From contig CAYXGF010000001.1 of NCBI GenBank assembly GCA_964464465.1, positions 1 to 64,000 of the forward strand: a DNA stretch of 64,000 nucleotides, given 5' to 3'. The position numbers and the translations under genes are program-made. The stretch comes from UBA940 sp964464465 (GTDB taxonomy: Bacteria > Bacteroidota > Bacteroidia > Bacteroidales > Rikenellaceae). Under the pieces are notes generated by a model, which saw only the letters and a list, made by a program, of their open reading frames with translations, was not told the origin of the DNA and ran no database searches. How positions within the stretch are numbered: position 1 is the stretch's first letter; every line of letters starts with the position of its first letter. Positions 53,834 through 62,137 of this stretch are shown here, piece by piece.

Positions 53834-53841
53834 TACTTTTG
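53834..53841 (+). promoter_or_regulatory. -7 promoter box of purN
   Basis: TACTTTTG on the plus strand (TAnnTTTG), 58 bp upstream of the purN ATG. Confidence 0.65.
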
Positions 53842-53899
53842 CCAAAAATAGCAACTTTTTTAGGTCGGGTGCAACCCGCACCAACATAAAACATTGATT

Positions 53900-54484
53900 A
53901 TGAAGAACATAGCAATTCTCGCATCGGGAGCCGGCTCGAACGCCGGACGAATCATAGAACACTTCGGGAAAAGCGGCTCGGCCCGCATATCCGCAATCAT
54001 CACCGACAACCCGCGCGCCGGGGTGCTCGGCATAGCCAGCGCCGCAGACATCCGCGCCGTGGTTCTGTCCCGCCGCTCGATAGCGCAGGGACAGCCTCTG
54101 CTCGACGAACTGCAAGCCGCCGGAGCCGACTACGTGGTTCTCGCAGGATTCCTGCGCCTTATTCCGCCGCAGGTTGTGGAGAAATATTCCGGCCGGATGG
54201 TCAACATCCACCCGTCGCTGCTGCCAAAGTACGGAGGCAAAGGCATGTACGGCGGAAGAGTGCACGAGGCTGTAATGCAGGCCGGCGAGAAAGAGTCCGG
54301 AATAACGATTCATCTGGTCAGCGAGCAGTACGACCGCGGGCGGATTCTGGCGCAGTACAGCGTGCCCATAACCGAACAGGACACAGTGCACACGCTGGAA
54401 ACGAAAATCCACCAGCTGGAACACCGGCATTTCCCGGAAGTAATCGAAAAACTCATACTCGAAACAGGCGAAAACGGACTTTAA
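53900..54484 (+). CDS. purN: Phosphoribosylglycinamide formyltransferase
   Basis: A 194-residue purine biosynthetic enzyme that formylates GAR with 10-formyl-tetrahydrofolate. It shows ILASGAGSNAGRI at the N-terminus, catalytic NIHPSLLPKYGG (Asn-His) and Asp in VSEQYDRGRIL. ATG 53900 gives the usual N-terminus. The hairpin terminator begins inside its last codons. Confidence 0.95.
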   Translation: MKNIAILASGAGSNAGRIIEHFGKSGSARISAIITDNPRAGVLGIASAADIRAVVLSRRSIAQGQPLLDELQAAGADYVVLAGFLRLIPPQVVEKYSGRMVNIHPSLLPKYGGKGMYGGRVHEAVMQAGEKESGITIHLVSEQYDRGRILAQYSVPITEQDTVHTLETKIHQLEHRHFPEVIEKLILETGENGL

Positions 54485-54500
54485 AAGTCCGTTTTCCTTT
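54471..54500 (+). terminator. Intrinsic terminator overlapping the purN stop codon
   Basis: A perfect 11-bp stem (54471-54481 with 54485-54495) has a 3-nt loop TAA that is within or next to the purN stop codon (54482-54484), then CCTTTT. Termination sits immediately at the end of the gene. Confidence 0.85.
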
Positions 54501-54522
54501 TCCGCATCCCGTACGCACCGGC

Positions 54523-55308
54523 TCAGCGCAGGAAAAGACTTCGCGGGATGTCGGCTCCGAAAATCACGGACGACGTCTCCATAACCGTAACGCTGCGGCC
54601 GTCGTCGGCAGTCATGACAACGGATGCCTTTATCAACAGTCCGTTCTCCCGCGAAAACTCACCGCGAATAATCACACCGCCGCCAGTTTTCTCATGGCTG
54701 ACGGTTATGACCCCATCCTTTTCCGTAATTTCGCCTGCCGGGATTTCGCCCACTATGCGCGTCGCAGACCCGATATCCAACAAATCTCTCAGTTCAAGGC
54801 CGATGAAGCGCGACGGATGCCGCTCGACTTCCTTTCCGTCTTTAAGCCGGATATAATCCGCTCCATCGTAAACAACGGAATTCCGGTCCGAATCATGCCA
54901 GTCTATGCGGCAGCCGGCCTCACCACTCTGCCCGCAAAGGATGTATAGCGTCCCGCCTACCCACGGAGCATCAGGACGCGGTACATATACCTCATCATCG
55001 GAAGTCTCCGCTCCCCGACATGTGAAATTAACCGTGCAGCCTCCTGTTACGGCAACGGTTTCGAGAGCCCGAATTATAATTTCGGACGCAGGCACGGAAG
55101 AGGCGGCTGCCGGCATCGACACTCTCACCGCAACAAAGAGAATCAAGGCAAGCATGGCGGCGACACTTCCGACAGTCCATATCCAGGTCCGCCGAGGCTT
55201 CTCGAAGTTCACAATTCTTCCCGTCATCTCACGTGAAAAGCGCGGGGACAGCATGCCGACCACCTTATCGTAGTCCGCCCCGTCGCAGTGTTTTCTTTCG
55301 TTATCCAT
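54523..55308 (-). CDS. Single-pass membrane protein paired with sigma factor (putative anti-sigma)
   Basis: A 261-residue protein. Cytosolic N-terminal residues ~1-40 precede one membrane helix (~42-64, WIWTVGSVAAMLALILFVAV), followed by a periplasmic C-terminal domain of mostly beta sequence. The topology and position 13 bp downstream of the sigma factor suggest it controls that sigma factor. There is no visible zinc HxxxCxxC motif and no FecR domain. Assignment as anti-sigma is inference from pairing; no family was recognised. Confidence 0.65.
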   Translation of the reverse strand: MDNERKHCDGADYDKVVGMLSPRFSREMTGRIVNFEKPRRTWIWTVGSVAAMLALILFVAVRVSMPAAASSVPASEIIIRALETVAVTGGCTVNFTCRGAETSDDEVYVPRPDAPWVGGTLYILCGQSGEAGCRIDWHDSDRNSVVYDGADYIRLKDGKEVERHPSRFIGLELRDLLDIGSATRIVGEIPAGEITEKDGVITVSHEKTGGGVIIRGEFSRENGLLIKASVVMTADDGRSVTVMETSSVIFGADIPRSLFLR

Positions 55309-55321
55309 ATATATACCGTCT

Positions 55322-55825
55322 TTAAAGTAAATTTTCCCGTTTCAACCCGTCCCGCAATTTTTCGATACCGTACCGGAAACGCGCCTTGGCCGTCGGCAGC
55401 GGAACCTGCATTATCTCGGAAACTTCCTGAAATGTCAACCCGCAGTGAAGGTGCAGACGAATAGTCTCGGACTGCTCCTCGGGCAGCAGACTCAGCAGTT
55501 TGTTTATCAGCGTGAACTCCTCGTCGAAGTTTTCAGGCTGCATGGTTGCCGAATCGAGCAACTCGAAAGAGTCGATACTCACCTTGTCGACTCTCGACGA
55601 ACTCCTGACCACATCATTGCACGCATTGCACAGGGCACGATAAATATAGGAACGGACATTGCCGACACCGGCAAGCCGCTCAGGTTTCGACAATAATTTG
55701 ACATACAGATTGTGCAGCGTGTCCTCAACATCATTAATGTCACGCAGGCGATAACTGGCATACCGAAAAAGTCTCTCTTTTTCCGCTTCAAGTATCTCGG
55801 AAATCAATCGGGTCGTAATCATCAC
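55322..55825 (-). CDS. ECF-type RNA polymerase sigma factor
   Basis: A 167-residue group 4 sigma factor. Region 2 includes ERLFRYASYRLRDINDVEDT and YIYRALCNACNDVVR, and region 4 the HTH LTFQEVSEIMQVPLPTAKAR. Such factors direct a specific regulon when released by a partner. The adjacent membrane protein is a candidate. Its start region abuts a MITE-like repeat (copy 2), whose outer end is ~16 bp upstream and may shape its promoter. Confidence 0.88.
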   Translation of the reverse strand: MMITTRLISEILEAEKERLFRYASYRLRDINDVEDTLHNLYVKLLSKPERLAGVGNVRSYIYRALCNACNDVVRSSSRVDKVSIDSFELLDSATMQPENFDEEFTLINKLLSLLPEEQSETIRLHLHCGLTFQEVSEIMQVPLPTAKARFRYGIEKLRDGLKRENLL

Positions 55826-55840
55826 AATAATTCGTTTCGG

Positions 55841-55990
55841 GAATTATATACAATTTTACAGTTATGCGCTCCTGCGTAAGCGCGCGGGCCGGAGCCTCGC
55901 CCAGCGAAGACCCGCTCGACAGCGTTCCATTCGCAGGCTCCGGCCCTAATTACGAATCCGTTACCATAAAGTTATATACAGACACCCTCG
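55841..55990. repeat. MITE-like repeat, copy 2 (imperfect ends)
   Basis: It aligns to copy 1 (48758-48979). The start TTATATACAATTTTACAGTT, the 20-bp block with GCGCGCGGGCCGGAGCCT, the CGAAG-CCCGCTC segment and CGCAGGCTCC all match. The right end, TAAAGTTATATACAGACACC, is a decayed version of copy 1's end. Here the internal arms GGGCCGGAGCCT (55886-55897) and AGGCTCCGGCCC (55935-55946) pair perfectly over 12 bp. The element is shorter (~145 bp). Confidence 0.75.
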
Positions 55991-56125
55991 TTTTCATATA
56001 ATAATGACGTCACAACCCAAAAAAAGATGTAAAGACGCCAAGACATTTCTACGACTCCGAGAGCCTTGCAGAGTACAGCCTGCACCCTGCCGACCTTCCG
56101 AACGCAAATTCCCGAACTGACATAA
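55991..56125. other. Non-coding interval between repeat copy 2 and the S-component terminator
   Basis: About 135 bp of mixed composition. I see no gene, RNA or promoter that I can support. Confidence 0.4.
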
Positions 56126-56160
56126 AAAAAGAGAACCCGACAAAGGTCCTCTCTTTTTCA
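56126..56160 (-). terminator. Terminator of the DUF362/S-component operon
   Basis: On the minus strand a stem (GAGA with TCTC, then ACC with GGT, extended by A/T pairs) is followed by seven T. It lies about 22 bp past the S-component stop. Confidence 0.75.
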
Positions 56161-56181
56161 CTCCGCGCGCCGGCGCCGCCT

Positions 56182-56694
56182 TTACTTGCGGAGCAGGAAT
56201 CTTATAACCGCCCAGCCACCGAAAATCTGCAACAGCATTCCCGGCAGACCGACAGCCGTATGGCTCCACGCCACCGACATGTCGCCCGTCAGCGCCCACT
56301 CGAAAAGCATACCGAGCGACTGGCTGAACAGCACCACGGCTGCGAGAACCGGCACCGACACCTTTCCGAGACGCGCGGCCGCACAGCCTGCGGCACCGGC
56401 CGTCAGCACCGACTCCGCCAGCACGACAGGCATCATCGCTCCCGAAGGCATTCCGGTCAGCATGCTGCTGACGACAGGCGAGAGCAGCGCCGTGACAAGG
56501 CCTACACGCCAGCCGTACTTGCAGGCGCCAACAAGCGTGAAGAAGTATATGGGCAGAAGACGCTCTCCGCCCATAGGTACGGCATGGCAGAGCCACGGCA
56601 GGATAACATTTCCGGCCACGAACGCAGCGACAGCCAGATAAGCCGCCGCGCTGTCGTACCTCAAAGAGTAAAGTTTTACGGATGTAGTTTGCAT
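56182..56694 (-). CDS. Probable ECF transporter S component-like membrane protein
   Basis: A 170-residue integral membrane protein with five or six hydrophobic helices and few charges between them. The architecture and length fit a vitamin/cofactor-binding S component of an energy-coupling factor transporter, but no A1A2-binding motif is certain and no EcfA/T genes are near. It follows the DUF362 gene by 12 bp. The partner and substrate are unknown. A small generic membrane protein is the alternative. Confidence 0.6.
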   Translation of the reverse strand: MQTTSVKLYSLRYDSAAAYLAVAAFVAGNVILPWLCHAVPMGGERLLPIYFFTLVGACKYGWRVGLVTALLSPVVSSMLTGMPSGAMMPVVLAESVLTAGAAGCAAARLGKVSVPVLAAVVLFSQSLGMLFEWALTGDMSVAWSHTAVGLPGMLLQIFGGWAVIRFLLRK

Positions 56695-56706
56695 ATCTCT
56701 GTGATT

Positions 56707-57669
56707 TTAGTCAAGTTTAATCAGTTCGTATTCGCGGCTGCCCATGCCCAGACTCTCGGCATATTCGAGCGTGTGCATGCCGTTGCGGGAGTCGATGCGC
56801 TCGATGAGGTGTATCTTGCCGTGGTCGGACGAGGAGCGCACCAAATCGGTGCAGGCCATGTCGAGGGCCACGGGGTCGAGCGAAGCCAGTATTCCTATGT
56901 CGCCCATCTTCGGGTCTTCGGGAGCAGCCACGCAGTCGCAGTCCACCGACAGATTGTTGGCGACACTTATATATAGTATATTGTCGCCGCAGTGGTCCGT
57001 TATGGCCTTGGCCGCCTCGGTCATGGATTCGAGAAAATCATCCTGCGGAGGAAGCTCGCTCCACACCTTGTGCATGTCGGTGGTCTTGCCGGCGGAGTGA
57101 ATCCACGCCTTGCCCTGCGAGGAGGCTATGCCTATGGATATGTTCTTTATCGCGCCGCCGAAACCGCCCATCGGATGCCCCTTGAAGTGCGACAGCACGA
57201 CGGTGAAATCATAGTCGAGATAGTTCCTGCCGACGATATCCTCTTTCAGATGGCGGCCTCCGGCCACAGGCAGCGAGACCTGACCCTCGGCATCCATTAT
57301 ATCCACCGGAGCGATAGCGGTGAAGCCGTGGTCGGCAGCCGCTTTGAGATGGCTCTCCGTATCGGCGCGTCCGCCGCCGTATGCCGTGTTGCACTCGACG
57401 ATGGTGCCGCCGACCTTCCGCACCAAATCCTTTATAAGGTCGGGATTCAGATAGTTGTTGTTGCCCGGCTCGCCGGTGGAGAGCTTGACAGCCACACGAC
57501 CCTCGGCCTTCCGGCCCAGAGCCTCGTAAATCTTCACCAGATTCCCGGAATTTATCTCCGAGAACATATACACTTTCGACGGCCCTGCATCCTGATGCTC
57601 CGCACCCTGACACCCGCAGTCCGAAAGAGCGATTGTCGACATCATAAACATAAGATTCATTTTATTCAT
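56707..57669 (-). CDS. DUF362-domain protein
   Basis: A 320-residue protein from ATG 57669 (a start at 57681 is also possible). A short hydrophobic N-terminus ends in a weak lipobox-like SDCGC. DUF362 features follow: VAVKLSTGEPGNNNYLNPDL, LSHFKGHPMGGFGGAIKNISIG and LDPVALDMACTDLV. Unlike many DUF362 proteins it has no C-terminal ferredoxin domain. The family is uncharacterised and often near Fe-S proteins. It has its own -7 box and is followed by the S-component-like gene. Confidence 0.8.
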   Translation of the reverse strand: MNKMNLMFMMSTIALSDCGCQGAEHQDAGPSKVYMFSEINSGNLVKIYEALGRKAEGRVAVKLSTGEPGNNNYLNPDLIKDLVRKVGGTIVECNTAYGGGRADTESHLKAAADHGFTAIAPVDIMDAEGQVSLPVAGGRHLKEDIVGRNYLDYDFTVVLSHFKGHPMGGFGGAIKNISIGIASSQGKAWIHSAGKTTDMHKVWSELPPQDDFLESMTEAAKAITDHCGDNILYISVANNLSVDCDCVAAPEDPKMGDIGILASLDPVALDMACTDLVRSSSDHGKIHLIERIDSRNGMHTLEYAESLGMGSREYELIKLD

Positions 57670-57692
57670 TGTTCCTGCCATATAACATCAAT

Positions 57693-57701
57693 GCAAATTT
57701 A
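57693..57701 (-). promoter_or_regulatory. -7 promoter box of DUF362 gene
   Basis: TAAATTTGC on the minus strand (TAnnTTTGC) lies 23 bp upstream of the ATG at 57669. Confidence 0.65.
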
Positions 57702-57854
57702 AAAATTTCCGCAACAATATACACCATTTCCGACGTTTCGGCAAGTCGGTACCGGCACGCCGCAGCCCTGAGCGCGACACATGGACATCGTGCGGACCTC
57801 ACCCTCGCCCCGCGGAAACCGGCTGTTGCTGCGGCGGCAGAGAACCCGGACCGC

Positions 57855-58280
57855 TCACCCCTGCAACCCTCCGAGAAAATCCTCTATCTGCGCCAGACAC
57901 TCCTGGGCCGTGCCCAATCCAGCGCATCGCTGCTCCACGGGGCATATGCCTGTACCGGCCCTGTTTATTATGTTCGGCACCCGCACTGCACACTCCACTT
58001 CGATGCCCGCACTGCGGAAAAGCTCCACGGCGGGCTCGCTCAGCACATCGGCATAGACATGTCTCACACCGCCCAGCACCATCAGTGCGGCGGCTCCCTT
58101 TCCGACCACCTTGTCCGTCACCCTGGCTCCGGAGAGAAACTCAGGCTCATGGAGCAACAAATCGTACAGGTCCTTCACGCCGCGCTGTCTGAAAACGCGC
58201 ACGCTGTCGCCGCGACGTATCACGCACGAACAGCCGGACGAGTACAGCAGCTCTATGTCTTCTTCGAAAAACCGGTCCAT
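57855..58280 (-). CDS. DUF1893 protein
   Basis: A 141-residue protein with DUF1893 features: SCVIRRGDSVRVF, DKVVGKGAAALMVLGGV, SEPAVELFRSAGIEVE and NIINRAGTGICPVE. The fold is related to cytidine deaminases (the TM1506 structure), but the enzymatic role is unknown. The lone GTGICP Cys/Pro and His residues could be functional. ATG 58280 is chosen because upstream sequence lies inside the reductase gene's end. It follows that gene by 8 bp. Confidence 0.8.
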   Translation of the reverse strand: MDRFFEEDIELLYSSGCSCVIRRGDSVRVFRQRGVKDLYDLLLHEPEFLSGARVTDKVVGKGAAALMVLGGVRHVYADVLSEPAVELFRSAGIEVECAVRVPNIINRAGTGICPVEQRCAGLGTAQECLAQIEDFLGGLQG

Positions 58281-58288
58281 ACTCACCC

Positions 58289-59695
58289 CTAAAAATCGCG
58301 TCCCTGCTTCAAATCCTCGACGAACTTGTCTATGCGCCGCATCTGGCGCGGGATATTGATACGCTGCGGACAATGCGCCGTACACTTGTTGCAGCCTATG
58401 CAGTGGTCCGCCTGACGGAGGCGCGGCACGCTGCGGTCATAGCCCACAAGAAACGCCCGGCGGGCCTGACGGTATGAGGGCGACTGCGACGAGGCCGGAA
58501 CATTGCCCTCGTTGATACATTTGTTGAAATGGGTCAGTATGCCCGGAATATCCAGTCCGTAGGGGCACGGCATGCAGTACTTGCAATTGTTGCACGGAAT
58601 CGTCGGGTAACGCAGCAACAGCTGTGCCGTCTGTTCCAGGAACTCCATATCATCCTCCGTAAGAGGTTCGAGCGGCGAGAATGTGCGCAGATTGTCCTGC
58701 AAATGCTCCATGAACGACATTCCGCTCAGCACCGTGAGCACTCCGGGGAAAGAACCGGCAAAACGGAAGGCCCACGAAGCTACGCTCGCATCCGGACGGC
58801 GCTGTTTCAGCGTGGCGGCTATGTGGTCGTGGACGTTCGACAGACGGCCGCCCAGCAGAGGCTCCATTATCACGGCCGGAATACCCCTCTTTTCCAGCTC
58901 GCCGTACAGGTATATGGCGTCCGTATTGCGCGGATGCTCCTGCTTGGCATGCTTCCAGTCCACGTAGTTGAGCTGTATCTGCACGAAGTCCCAGCGGTAT
59001 TTGTCATGCTGCGAGAGCAGATGGTCGAAAACCTGTATGTCTCCGTGGAACGAGAAGCCCAGATTGCGGATACGCCCCGCCTCGCGCTCCGCAAGGAGGA
59101 AATCGAGCATCCCGTTGTCGATGAACCGCGCGTTGAACTCCTTCATGCCGTCGCCCATGCCCACGGCGTGCAGCAGCAGGTAGTCTATATAGTCCACCTG
59201 CAACTCCTTGAACGAGTTGAGGTACATGGCCCGCGACGCCTCGAAGGACCACGTGTCGGGCGTAAGGTTGGATATTTTCGTGGCTATGAAATAGCTGTCG
59301 CGCGGATGACGGCTCAGCGCACGTCCCGTGACCCGCTCCGAATAACCGTCACCGTATGCCGGCGCCGTATCGAAATAGTTCACGCCGTGTTCCATGGCAT
59401 AGTCCACGAGCCTGTTCACAGCCTGCTGGTCCACACCGCCCTCGGCATTGCTGTCGCGGGTGCCTTCCCAGCCCCAGCGAAGGCATCCGTAGCCGAGCAG
59501 CGCCACCTTGTCACCCGTACTGGGATTTATCCTGTACGTCATTTCGCCCTCATGGGCTTCGGCCGCCCTCTGCGACGCTGCATTCCCCGAAACATCGCAG
59601 CCTGCAAGCGCAGCCGCGGATACGGCGGTTCCCACACCTACACGTCTGATGAACTCGCGCCGCGAAATGTCCCCGTTATCGTTTTTCTTTTCCAT
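58289..59695 (-). CDS. Aldo/keto reductase fused to ferredoxin, Tat signal
   Basis: A 468-residue exported oxidoreductase. SRREFIRRVG plus hydrophobic ALAGC looks like a Tat lipoprotein signal. The aldo/keto reductase barrel follows (YFDTAPAYGDGYSE with the Tyr/Asp, and LLLHAVG). A ferredoxin-type tail has two clusters, CNNCKYCMPCP and CIGCNKCTAHCP. Electrons could pass from the Fe-S centres to a carbonyl or flavin partner, but the donor and acceptor are unknown. It is 13 bp after the polyferredoxin gene and shares the operon with DUF1893. Confidence 0.88.
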   Translation of the reverse strand: MEKKNDNGDISRREFIRRVGVGTAVSAAALAGCDVSGNAASQRAAEAHEGEMTYRINPSTGDKVALLGYGCLRWGWEGTRDSNAEGGVDQQAVNRLVDYAMEHGVNYFDTAPAYGDGYSERVTGRALSRHPRDSYFIATKISNLTPDTWSFEASRAMYLNSFKELQVDYIDYLLLHAVGMGDGMKEFNARFIDNGMLDFLLAEREAGRIRNLGFSFHGDIQVFDHLLSQHDKYRWDFVQIQLNYVDWKHAKQEHPRNTDAIYLYGELEKRGIPAVIMEPLLGGRLSNVHDHIAATLKQRRPDASVASWAFRFAGSFPGVLTVLSGMSFMEHLQDNLRTFSPLEPLTEDDMEFLEQTAQLLLRYPTIPCNNCKYCMPCPYGLDIPGILTHFNKCINEGNVPASSQSPSYRQARRAFLVGYDRSVPRLRQADHCIGCNKCTAHCPQRINIPRQMRRIDKFVEDLKQGRDF

Positions 59696-59708
59696 AGCAG
59701 TTTAGCAA

Positions 59709-61193
59709 TCAAATGGTTCTGTGACACTCGTGTCCCTCTACATAAATGGCGCTGAAAGGCCGGGCCGGACACAGATTCTCGCATGCCCCGCAGCCTATGC
59801 AGCGTTCAGTATTCACCGCCGGAATCTTCGGCGATGCGGCGTCGGAAGCATCGGCCGGCACCATGGTAATGGCCCCCACAGGGCAGTGGCGCGCGCAGTT
59901 TCCGCACGACACGCCGTCCGTAAGCGGCACGCAGTTCTCCCGCACCCACACGGCATGTCCTATCTGCACCGACGATTTGTCGGCCGGCGAGACAGGCAGT
60001 ATGGCCCCAGTCGGACACACCTCTGAGCACTTCGTACACTCAGGCCGGCAGTAGCCGCGCTCGTACGACATCTCCGGCTGCATGAATCTTCCGGCACTCA
60101 GCGAAGGACGCAGCACGCCGTTCGGGCATACCGCCACACACAGCTGACACGCCGTGCAGTGTGCCGACATGCGGCTGAGACCGGATGCTCCGGGCGGCAC
60201 AACCGGCACGCTCCTGTCCGGAATCTTCCTGTCGGCGAGAGCTGCAAGTCCGCCATCCACCTTTTTCTCCCGGGCGCGGGCCAGCGACGTTCCGGCAAAC
60301 AGCGCCGACAGCGAAAGAAAACTGCGGCGCGATATGGTCCCGGCTCCGGCAGAGGTGCCGGTTTTTTCCGCGATGCGGCGTCGGAACGTATATGTTATGG
60401 CTCCGTTGTGACATTTCTCCATGCAGTCCATACATGCCACGCAGCGGCTGTAATCTATCCTGTGGTTCGAGGCATCTATGCACGAGGCCTTGCAGTTACG
60501 GGCGCAGAGTTTGCAGCCGTTGCATCTCGATGTATCTATGACCGGTCTGAACAGCGAGAAGCGCGACAGAGTCCCCAGCACCGTTCCGACAGGACACACC
60601 GTATTGCACCATGTCCTGCCGCCACGCCAGGACAGCAGAGCCAGAACCGCAAGCGTCAGCGCGGCAACCGCAAACGCAGCGCCGCTGCGCACCCACACGT
60701 CGACCGAGTAGAAAGCATAGCTTCCCAACCGCTCGCTGACGAGGGCGAGGAGATTGTTTCCGGCAGCCCACACGGGAGCAAGCAGATTCTGCGCGATGCG
60801 TCCGTAAGCGCTGTACGGAGCTATCAGGGCGGCGGCAGAGCCTGCCCCCAGCAGCATCGCCGCGACAAAGGCCGCGAGCACCCCGTACCGCAGACAATTC
60901 TTAGCGGAGGAGTAGGAGTAACGGTTTTTCCGGGCCTTGCGGCCGAAGTATCCGAAAATATCCTGCATCACACCCAGCGGACAGATTACGGAACAGTAGA
61001 CACGGCCGAAGAGCAGCGTGAGTGCGACGAGCGCGGCCACGACCCCGAAATTCAGCGCAAGCAGCGCCGGCAGAAACTGAATCCGGGCAAGAAAACCGAA
61101 CCAGGCATGCAGACTTCCCGTAAAGTCCAGAAACAGAAACGTAAGCAGCACGAAAAATATGACTGCGAGAGTTATTCTGATTTTCCTCAACAT
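59709..61193 (-). CDS. NapH/MauN-like membrane polyferredoxin with internal Tat-like segment
   Basis: A 494-residue protein. Residues ~1-230 carry about five membrane helices, with NapH-like cytoplasmic pairs GRVYCSVICPLG and RTWCNTVCPVG. Two Fe-S motifs follow (CNGCKLCARNC, CVACMDCMEKC), then a Tat-like SRRSFLSLSALFAGTSLARA at ~305-325. After it come four more cysteine clusters (CTACQLCVAVCP, CTKCSEVCP, CGNCARHCP, CIGCGACENLCP). This looks like fusion of a quinone-oxidising membrane ferredoxin with an exported polyferredoxin. It heads the redox operon. Confidence 0.88.
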   Translation of the reverse strand: MLRKIRITLAVIFFVLLTFLFLDFTGSLHAWFGFLARIQFLPALLALNFGVVAALVALTLLFGRVYCSVICPLGVMQDIFGYFGRKARKNRYSYSSAKNCLRYGVLAAFVAAMLLGAGSAAALIAPYSAYGRIAQNLLAPVWAAGNNLLALVSERLGSYAFYSVDVWVRSGAAFAVAALTLAVLALLSWRGGRTWCNTVCPVGTVLGTLSRFSLFRPVIDTSRCNGCKLCARNCKASCIDASNHRIDYSRCVACMDCMEKCHNGAITYTFRRRIAEKTGTSAGAGTISRRSFLSLSALFAGTSLARAREKKVDGGLAALADRKIPDRSVPVVPPGASGLSRMSAHCTACQLCVAVCPNGVLRPSLSAGRFMQPEMSYERGYCRPECTKCSEVCPTGAILPVSPADKSSVQIGHAVWVRENCVPLTDGVSCGNCARHCPVGAITMVPADASDAASPKIPAVNTERCIGCGACENLCPARPFSAIYVEGHECHRTI

Positions 61194-61362
61194 GATGTTT
61201 ATTATTACAATAGTGCAATAATACGCATTCTGGACGCAATTACCAAATCCGGGACCCGTCCGGTACAGTTCCACACGCCAGGCTGCCGCATTTTCCAACG
61301 CGCAGCACCCTTTGCAGCCGGTGATTTCGGCGGCAATGATATTCAGAATAACGATATTTTAC

Positions 61363-61371
61363 TAAATTTGC
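61363..61371 (+). promoter_or_regulatory. -7 promoter box of pepE
   Basis: TAAATTTGC (TAnnTTTGC), 55 bp before the pepE ATG. Confidence 0.65.
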
Positions 61372-61426
61372 ATCATGCGCGGCAGGAGTATGCGCGCCGC
61401 ATTTCTCACCAAAAACGAAGACCGAC

Positions 61427-62131
61427 ATGAAAAGACTGCTTCTTATCAGCAACTCGACAACGGCCGGAGAGCCGTATCTCAAATATCCCATAAAACGAAT
61501 CGGCGAATTCCTCGGCGGAGTCGGCAGCGTGGCCTTCGTGCCGTATGCCGCCGTGACATTCTCCTACGACGAGTACGAGGCCAAGGTACAGCAGCGCTTC
61601 GACGAAATAGGCGTCAGCGTGCACTCCGTACACAAGGCCGCAGACCCCGTCCGCGCAATTCTCGACGCCGAGGCCATTTGCGTCGGCGGAGGCAACACAT
61701 TCGCGCTCATAGACAGCATGCACCGAACAGGAATTGTCGACGCAATAGCCCGCCGCGTGGCGGAAGGGGTGCCGTATGTCGGATGGAGCGCCGGAAGCAA
61801 CGTGATGTGTCCGACCATATGCACCACCAACGACATGCCCATAGTGCAGCCGCCCTCCTTCCGCGCAATAGGCGGCATCGGGTTCCAGATTAACCCGCAT
61901 TATCTCGACGCACACCCCGACGGGCACGCCGGAGAGACACGCGAGCAGCGCATTCTGGAATACATAGAGGCCAACCCGGGGATGTATGTGGCAGGCCTGC
62001 GCGAAGGCTGCATGCTGCATGTGGAGGGCGACGAAATATCACTGTCAGGGCCCCGCCCGATGCGCATATTCCGCAAAGGCGACACGCCGTACGAAGTATC
62101 GGAGGGCGACGACCTGTCGTTCCTCATGTAA
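61427..62131 (+). CDS. pepE: Dipeptidase E (S51)
   Basis: A 234-residue cytoplasmic serine peptidase cleaving N-terminal Asp dipeptides, with a class I glutaminase-like fold. The nucleophile elbow is GWSAGSNVM (Ser), His is in QINPHYLDAH, and ICVGGGNTF is the usual glycine loop. The length is normal. It is likely co-transcribed with yraN (6-bp gap). Confidence 0.93.
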   Translation: MKRLLLISNSTTAGEPYLKYPIKRIGEFLGGVGSVAFVPYAAVTFSYDEYEAKVQQRFDEIGVSVHSVHKAADPVRAILDAEAICVGGGNTFALIDSMHRTGIVDAIARRVAEGVPYVGWSAGSNVMCPTICTTNDMPIVQPPSFRAIGGIGFQINPHYLDAHPDGHAGETREQRILEYIEANPGMYVAGLREGCMLHVEGDEISLSGPRPMRIFRKGDTPYEVSEGDDLSFLM

Positions 62132-62137
62132 GAGGCC

